A stretch of 10,098 bases of DNA from an uncultured bacterium (GTDB taxonomy: Bacteria > Cyanobacteriota > Vampirovibrionia > Gastranaerophilales > Gastranaerophilaceae), in NCBI GenBank assembly GCA_902803265.1, contig CADCPD010000033.1, positions 1 to 10,098 of the forward strand, in the 5' to 3' direction. Every line of letters starts with the position of its first letter. The first letter of the stretch is position 1. A program made the translations under genes and the position numbers. Under the pieces are notes generated by a model. The model was not told where the DNA came from. It made no database searches and worked only from the letters and a program-made list of their open reading frames with translations. Positions 6,398-10,098 of the stretch are shown here, one piece after another.

Positions 6398-7126
6398 ATG
6401 ACAAAAACAGCAATAATAATACCTGCAAGATACGGTTCAAGCAGATTGGAAGGAAAACCTCTTTTAAAAGTAAATAATAAACCGATTATTCAATGGGTTT
6501 ATGAAAAAGCAAAAACTGTTAAATCAGCAGATGTCGTAATAGTAGCAACCGATGATGAAAGAATTTTCAACGCAGTAAAAGAATTTGGCGGAGAAGTTGA
6601 AATGACATCAACAGAACACAAAAGCGGAAGCGACAGAATAAAAGAAGTATCAGACAGACACCCTGACTTTGAATATATTATTAATCTTCAGGGTGATGAA
6701 CCTATGATAAAGGAAGAAATGATAGAAGCCGTTATTGATGGAGTAAAAAATCATAATGCCGATATATCAACACTTATAAGACCAATTGAAGATAAAACAG
6801 AAGCAGAAAACCCCAATCTTGTAAAGTGTGTAATTGATAATAACGGTTTTGCACTATATTTTTCTCGCTCAAAAATACCTTTTGAAAGAAAAGAAAATCC
6901 TGCACCATTTTACGGACATATCGGAATATATGGTTACACAAAAGAAGCTCTTGATAAAATGACAAAATCAGAACAAACTTCACTTGAAATAGCTGAAAGT
7001 CTGGAACAATTAAGAGCTATGCAGATAGGTATGAAAATCAAAACTTCAATTGTAAAAGAAAAACCTGTAGGTATTGACACAAAAGAAGATTTTGAAAACT
7101 TTAAAAAACTTATGGAGAACAAATAA
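6398..7126 (+). CDS. kdsB: 3-deoxy-manno-octulosonate cytidylyltransferase (CMP-Kdo synthetase)
   Basis: Activates Kdo with CTP to CMP-Kdo, the donor for the lipopolysaccharide inner core; a cytoplasmic enzyme. The 242-residue length is typical. Motifs visible are IPARYGSSRLEGKPL (8-22, the nucleotide-binding signature), TEHKSGSDRIKEV (72-84), INLQGDEPMI (95-104, with metal-coordinating D100), YFSRSKIPF (154-162), FYGHIGIYGY (171-180), LEQLR (202-206) and GIDTKEDF (225-232). The start ATG has AAAAGGA about 7-13 nt upstream. The gene stands alone behind its own promoter, and no kdsA, kdsC or kdsD lies in the window. Its presence implies a Gram-negative outer membrane with Kdo-containing LPS. 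Confidence 0.96.
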   Translation: MTKTAIIIPARYGSSRLEGKPLLKVNNKPIIQWVYEKAKTVKSADVVIVATDDERIFNAVKEFGGEVEMTSTEHKSGSDRIKEVSDRHPDFEYIINLQGDEPMIKEEMIEAVIDGVKNHNADISTLIRPIEDKTEAENPNLVKCVIDNNGFALYFSRSKIPFERKENPAPFYGHIGIYGYTKEALDKMTKSEQTSLEIAESLEQLRAMQIGMKIKTSIVKEKPVGIDTKEDFENFKKLMENK

Positions 7127-7301
7127 TTTAATTCATGCAAAAGCAATAAAAATACATTTTTTGACATGAAAAAAAATAAAAAATTTTAAAAAAAGTACTT
7201 GCTTTTTAATCATGTCTAAATTAATATATATTTAAGAAAATTAATAATAATTAATAAAATAAGTTTTCAACTATAAATAGCAAAGAATATAAGGAAAGAT
7301 T
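7127..7301 (+). promoter_or_regulatory. kdsB-rpaB intergenic region with candidate rpaB control sites
   Basis: This is the longest gene-free stretch (175 nt) and very AT-rich. It holds a perfect TTGACA (7161-7166) without a convincing -10 at 16-18 nt, and a weaker TTGCTT (7199-7204), 17-nt spacer, TAATAT (7222-7227) pair. A 7-bp inverted repeat GACATGA/TCATGTC (7163-7169, 7210-7216) brackets an A/T-rich spacer of 40 nt. AAGGAAAG (7291-7298) is the rpaB ribosome binding site. The promoter position is therefore uncertain. Confidence 0.4.
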
Positions 7302-8045
7302 ATGACAGAAGAATTACAAACTGAAACAGAAGATCGTCAACGAATTTTAGTAGCAGACGATGAAGCAAGTATCAGAAGAATATTAGAAACACGTCTAAAA
7401 ATGGTTGGTTATGACGTTGTTGTAGCCGAAGATGGAGAAGAAGCAGTAAATGCCTTTAATAAAAGCAATCCTGATTTAGTAGTGTTGGACGTAATGATGC
7501 CTAAAATGGACGGTTACGGTGTAACAAGAGAAATCAGAAGAACATCTGATGTTCCTATTATTATCCTAACAGCACTTGGCGATGTTTCAGAAAGAATAAC
7601 AGGTTTGGAATTAGGTGCAGATGACTATGTAATCAAACCTTTCAGCCCTAAAGAATTGGAAGCTCGTGTAAAAGCTGTATTAAGAAGAACAAACAGCAGA
7701 GAAGCAGTTGTTCCTACAGGAAAAGTAACAAAGAATGTTATAACAACAGGAAATATCAAAATTGATACAGCAAGAAGACAAGTATTCCGTAAAAATGAAA
7801 GAATCAGATTGACAGGTATGGAATTCAGTTTACTTGAATTATTAGTAAACAACTCAGGTCAAGCTTATTCAAGAAACGAAATCCTACAACACGTTTGGGC
7901 TTATCCGCCTGATCACAGAATTGATACACGTGTAGTAGATGTACATATATCAAGATTACGTTCAAAATTAGAAACAGACCCTACAAATCCAGAGTTGATT
8001 TTGACAGCTCGTGGTATTGGTTATATGTTCCAAAGAATAAATTAA
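7302..8045 (+). CDS. rpaB: OmpR-family response regulator, RpaB (Ycf27) homologue
   Basis: A 247-residue response regulator with an N-terminal receiver domain (about 13-128) and a C-terminal winged-helix DNA-binding domain (about 150-245). The phosphorylation pocket is intact: acidic D19-D20, phosphoacceptor D63 (LVVLDVMMPKMDGYG), T90 (IILTALGD) and K112 (VIKPFSPKELEARVKAVLRR). DDEASIRRILETRLKM.GYDVV, TALGDVSERITGLELGADDYV and IKPFSPKELEAR match cyanobacterial RpaB far better than generic OmpR or PhoB proteins. In cyanobacteria RpaB controls high-light and growth genes, with the kinase NblS/Hik33; no kinase gene lies here. The protein has no cysteine, so thiol redox control reported for some photosynthetic RpaB proteins could not operate. 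AAGGAAAG lies just upstream of the ATG. A strong terminator follows 48 nt after the stop. Confidence 0.88.
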   Translation: MTEELQTETEDRQRILVADDEASIRRILETRLKMVGYDVVVAEDGEEAVNAFNKSNPDLVVLDVMMPKMDGYGVTREIRRTSDVPIIILTALGDVSERITGLELGADDYVIKPFSPKELEARVKAVLRRTNSREAVVPTGKVTKNVITTGNIKIDTARRQVFRKNERIRLTGMEFSLLELLVNNSGQAYSRNEILQHVWAYPPDHRIDTRVVDVHISRLRSKLETDPTNPELILTARGIGYMFQRIN

Positions 8046-8093
8046 TAGTGTTTTAGTTAACAAAGAATTAGGAACAAAATTTCTTGATAGATA

Positions 8094-8121
8094 AAAAGCT
8101 CACTTTAAAAAGTGAGCTTTT
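8094..8121. terminator. Bidirectional intrinsic terminator between rpaB and infC
   Basis: A 12-bp perfect stem (8094-8105 with 8110-8121, core AGCTCACTT/AAGTGAGCT) with a 4-nt TAAA loop. The stem ends in AAA/TTT and is followed by TATATT, and the opposite strand has the matching T run. It lies between convergent rpaB (stop at 8045) and infC (stop at 8156) and can serve both. Confidence 0.88.
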
Positions 8122-8155
8122 ATATTATAAAATCTTTAAAACCTTGAAAAACAAA

Positions 8156-8677
8156 CTATTGTGGTGCTAAAAACAATGTTACATTTCTGCCTTCCATTTG
8201 AGGTTGTTTTTCAATCTGAATAGGTTCATTTTTCAAATCTTCAACAAATCTGTTTGCCAAATCAAAAGCTAATTGAGAATGCTGCATTTCTCTTCCTCTT
8301 AGCATAACAACGATTTTTACTTTATTACCTTGAGAAATGAATTTTTTAATATTATTTATTCTTACTTGATAATCGTGTGTATCGATTTTATATCTAATTT
8401 TTATTTCTTTAACATCAACTGTATGTTGTTTTTTCTTAGCTTCTTTAGCTCTTTTTTCTATTTCGTACTTATATTTTCCGAAATCCATTATTTTTGCTAC
8501 CGGTGGATCTTGGTTTGGATTTATTAATACCAAATCCAACTCAGCATCATCTGCCATATTTAACGCTTCTTCTATAGGAATTATTCCTTTATTTTCACCT
8601 TTTTGTGTAATTAATCTTACTTCTTTTGCTCTTATATCATCATTCATGATGATTTTATCTTTTTTATCGTTAGCTAT
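8156..8677 (-). CDS. infC: Translation initiation factor IF-3, probable ATA start
   Basis: IF-3 binds the 30S subunit, proofreads the start codon and blocks early 50S joining. The N-terminal domain begins with IRAKEVRLIT, followed by IPIEEALNMADDAELDLVLINP and PVAKIMDFGKYKYE; then a lysine-rich linker (KRAKEAKKKQ) and the C-terminal domain with VKEIKIRYKIDTHDY, FISQGNKVKIVVMLRGREM and PQMEGRNVTLFLAP. From the first ATG (8647) the product is 163 residues and starts directly at MNDDIRA, with no Shine-Dalgarno. From ATA at 8677-8675, with AGGAG 8 nt upstream, it is 173 residues, closer to the usual IF-3 length. No ATG, GTG or TTG lies in frame between the upstream stop and 8647. AUU starts with IF-3 autoregulation are known for E. 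coli infC. rpmI and rplT do not follow; the terminator at 8094-8121 does. Confidence 0.95.
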   Translation of the reverse strand: MANDKKDKIIMNDDIRAKEVRLITQKGENKGIIPIEEALNMADDAELDLVLINPNQDPPVAKIMDFGKYKYEIEKRAKEAKKKQHTVDVKEIKIRYKIDTHDYQVRINNIKKFISQGNKVKIVVMLRGREMQHSQLAFDLANRFVEDLKNEPIQIEKQPQMEGRNVTLFLAPQ

Positions 8678-8685
8678 GGCTCTTT

Positions 8686-8691
8686 CTCCTT
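8686..8691 (-). promoter_or_regulatory. Shine-Dalgarno that sets an ATA start for infC
   Basis: Minus-strand AAGGAG (8691-8686) is separated by 8 nt from ATA at 8677-8675. The first ATG, at 8647, lies 38 nt downstream of the SD and has no SD of its own. Confidence 0.6.
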
Positions 8692-8708
8692 ATTTATCTC
8701 TTAACTTT

Positions 8709-8738
8709 TTTATAATACCACAGGTTACTGTGTTTCAA
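8709..8738 (-). promoter_or_regulatory. infC promoter with an inverted repeat in its spacer
   Basis: On the minus strand TTGAAA (8738-8733, 4/6) is followed at 18 nt by TATAAA (8714-8709, 5/6); alternatively the extended -10 TGGTATTAT (8720-8712) is used. The spacer holds a 5-bp inverted repeat CACAG-GTTA-CTGTG (plus strand, 8719-8732) that could be an operator. The start would lie near 8702-8705, about 25 nt before the ATA. Confidence 0.5.
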
Positions 8739-8780
8739 TCTCTTTGTTACGTTTTTCTCGTTACATATTTTAAAATAAAA

Positions 8781-9785
8781 CTAATTTATTTCCCATTTTC
8801 CGCAAGTTCCGCCCCAACGAGCAATGATATTACCTTTAATATCTTTTATGCGTTTTACATGTTGAACTTCTTGTTCACCTTCTACAATTGTTACTATTTC
8901 ACAATTATTAGAACAACCAGGGCAATCACAAGTTATTGATGTAAAGTGCATATCACCAACTTCCCAACCTTTAAATGTTGTTTCTTTATTTGTATATTGA
9001 TGATTTTCCATTGCAAGTAAAGCTGCGCCGATTGCACCCATTGTTTGGTGATGATCAGGAACAATAATTTCCGTTTTTAAAATATCTTCAAAAGCTTTAA
9101 CCATACCTTTATTTGTTGCAACACCTCCTTGGAAAGATATTGCAGGTAATAATTCTTTTCCTAAAGCCAAATTAGCAAGATAATTTCTTACTAAAGCCTG
9201 ACATAATCCGTATAATAAATCTTCAACAGGATATCCTAATTGTTGTTTGTGAATCAAATCACTTTCTGCAAATACACCACATCTGCCAGCTATTCTTGCA
9301 GGATTTGTAGATTGTAATGCTGTATCGCCAAATTCTTCAATAGGAACATTTAATCTTTGAGCTTGGTGGTCTAAAAAGCTGCCTGTACCTGCTGCACAAA
9401 CAGTATTCATAGCAAAATCAGTTACGATACCATCTCTAAGAATAATAATTTTACTATCCTGACCGCCAATTTCTAAAATAGTCTGAACATTAGGAATATT
9501 CGTACTTGCAGCAACTGCATGCGCTGTTATTTCATTTTTTATAATATCAGCACCGACAAGAGCACCTGCAAGATTTCTACCTGAACCTGTTGTACCAACT
9601 CCTTTTATATCATACTCTTGAGTAGCTTGGGCTTTTATCTGATTTAACCCATTTTGCACAGCCATTACAGGTTTACCTGCTGTTTTTAACATATAAGAAT
9701 CAACATACTTGCCGTTTTCATCTACAAGAGCTAATTTTGTTGTAACTGAACCAACATCTATTCCTAAATATACTGTTAAACTCAT
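8781..9785 (-). CDS. Acyl-CoA dehydratase activase (HgdC/BadG/BcrA family)
   Basis: An ATP-dependent activator of the ASKHA fold that injects an electron into 2-hydroxyacyl-CoA dehydratases or benzoyl-CoA-reductase-like enzymes. Motifs are YLGIDVGSVTTKLAL (6-20, phosphate-1 loop), TTGSGRNLAG (65-74), EIGGQDSKII (105-114, phosphate-2), NTVCAAGTGSFLD (127-139), AGRCGVFAESD (166-176) and FQGGVATNKGMVKA (218-231). C130 and C169 are the expected ligands of the [4Fe-4S] cluster bridging the homodimer. At 334 residues it is about 65 longer than minimal activators; the extra C-terminal part holds C286, C288, C291, C295 and C328 (CDCPGCSNNC and GGTCGK), as in activases associated with large dehydratase-like proteins. 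GAGGAAG lies 6 nt before the ATG. No dehydratase subunit is in the window, so the substrate is unknown. Such enzymes need anaerobic conditions. Confidence 0.88.
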   Translation of the reverse strand: MSLTVYLGIDVGSVTTKLALVDENGKYVDSYMLKTAGKPVMAVQNGLNQIKAQATQEYDIKGVGTTGSGRNLAGALVGADIIKNEITAHAVAASTNIPNVQTILEIGGQDSKIIILRDGIVTDFAMNTVCAAGTGSFLDHQAQRLNVPIEEFGDTALQSTNPARIAGRCGVFAESDLIHKQQLGYPVEDLLYGLCQALVRNYLANLALGKELLPAISFQGGVATNKGMVKAFEDILKTEIIVPDHHQTMGAIGAALLAMENHQYTNKETTFKGWEVGDMHFTSITCDCPGCSNNCEIVTIVEGEQEVQHVKRIKDIKGNIIARWGGTCGKWEIN

Positions 9786-9809
9786 CTAATACTTCCTCTT
9801 ATTAAGTAC

Positions 9810-9821
9810 TATGATATCATA
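9810..9821. repeat. 12-bp perfect palindrome upstream of the activase gene
   Basis: TATGATATCATA sits 24 nt before the activase ATG and 17 nt before its ribosome binding site begins. It may be a dimeric regulator site, but A/T-rich palindromes arise easily by chance here. Confidence 0.35.
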
Positions 9822-9826
9822 AAAAT

Positions 9827-10098
9827 TTATTTATACAAAAAGCATGATACTTCATGAGTATCAGAAAACTTTTTAAACTCAGGATATGCAATATTACATT
9901 CAGACAAACACTTTTTACATCTTAAAGCAAATGGACAGCCTGTAAATTTTTCACTGTTATCCGGCATTTCTCCGTCAAAAACATTTTCTTTCTCTACAGG
10001 ACTATTCATTTTTGGAATTGAATCCAAAAGCATCTTTGTATACGGATGCTTAGGGCTGTTAAAAATTTCTTCTGTAGTACCTATTTCAACAATTTTAC
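9827..10098 (-). CDS. Oligopeptide/dipeptide ABC transporter ATPase, C-terminal part
   Basis: The 3' end of a gene that enters from the right edge. The 90 visible codons read KIVEIGTTEEIFNSPKHPYT near the edge, then KMLLDSIPK, and near the end GCPFALRCKKCLSECN and HEVSCFLYK. This is the classic end of OppD/DppD/OppF/DppF ATPases: the G(x)IVExG segment, the (N/H)P.HPYT.. motif, and the oligopeptide transporter C-terminal extension with its cysteine cluster (GCPF..RC...C...C and a last Cys), which binds an Fe-S cluster in some DppD proteins. The Walker and signature motifs lie outside the window, so D- and F-type subunits cannot be told apart. The ATG at 10033 is internal. The activase gene follows 41 nt downstream. 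Confidence 0.9.
   Translation of the reverse strand, partial: KIVEIGTTEEIFNSPKHPYTKMLLDSIPKMNSPVEKENVFDGEMPDNSEKFTGCPFALRCKKCLSECNIAYPEFKKFSDTHEVSCFLYK
9837..9863 (-). terminator. Weak terminator-like hairpin inside the end of the ABC ATPase gene
   Basis: On the minus strand TGATACT (9863-9857), a 5-nt loop and AGTATCA (9851-9845) form a perfect 7-bp stem, followed by TGC and TTTTT (9841-9837). All of it lies within the last 12 codons, before the TAA at 9829-9827. The stem is A/T-rich, so termination would be partial. Confidence 0.35.

Noticed and set aside
7190..7207. AAAAAG-TACTTG-CTTTTT stem-loop after kdsB as an intrinsic terminator
   Set aside because: One G-C pair and five A-T pairs cannot form a stable terminator; the pattern is expected in A/T-tract DNA.
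8646..8939. Plus-strand open frame of 97 codons, hydrophobic
   Set aside because: It overlaps the activase 3' end and the infC promoter; its F/L/Y richness is what reverse-strand A/T-rich DNA gives.

Overview
The window is AT-rich (roughly 30% GC by eye) and densely coded on both strands. It reads as chromosomal housekeeping DNA of a Gram-negative bacterium. The best taxonomic clue is the response regulator at 7302-8045, which closely matches cyanobacterial RpaB (Ycf27). Together with low GC, a KdsB (Kdo, so lipopolysaccharide), an oxygen-sensitive-type acyl-CoA dehydratase activase and no photosynthesis genes, this suggests a non-photosynthetic cyanobacterial relative of the gut Vampirovibrionia/Melainabacteria (Gastranaerophilales) kind. 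That placement is inferred, not proven.

Layout. 1-1118 (+): the last codons of an upstream gene (perhaps glyA), then a WecA/TagO-like glycosyl-1-phosphate transferase whose only sensible start is a non-standard ATT. 1119-1772 (-): two tandem paralogous ~100-residue proteins of unknown function, each built from two 'RWYD' repeats. 1850-2119 (-): a DUF167/YggU protein, divergent from the bifunctional RelA/SpoT (p)ppGpp enzyme at 2174-4405 (+). 4402-6298 (-): ribF followed by a formyltransferase (Fmt-like) gene, overlapping by 8 nt. 6398-7126 (+): kdsB with a good promoter. 7302-8045 (+): the rpaB homologue, ending in a strong hairpin terminator shared with infC. 8156-8677 (-): infC, which appears to start at ATA. 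8781-9785 (-): dehydratase activase. 9827-10098 (-): the C-terminal end of an oligopeptide ABC transporter ATPase. No gene-free stretch exceeds about 175 nt, and I see no tRNA, rRNA, CRISPR array or insertion sequence.

How the genes fit together. Most are independent core functions: surface polysaccharide initiation (wecA) and Kdo activation (kdsB), stringent response (relA), flavin cofactors (ribF), translation initiation (infC), global regulation (rpaB), and anaerobic or peptide metabolism (activase, opp).

The most interesting features are the RWYD repeat family, the RpaB homologue in an apparently non-photosynthetic setting, and two genes (wecA, infC) with ideal Shine-Dalgarno spacing to AUU and AUA. 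IF3 itself selects against such start codons in other bacteria, so this could be a small IF3-responsive circuit. Nothing here amounts to a clear new defence or mobile system.
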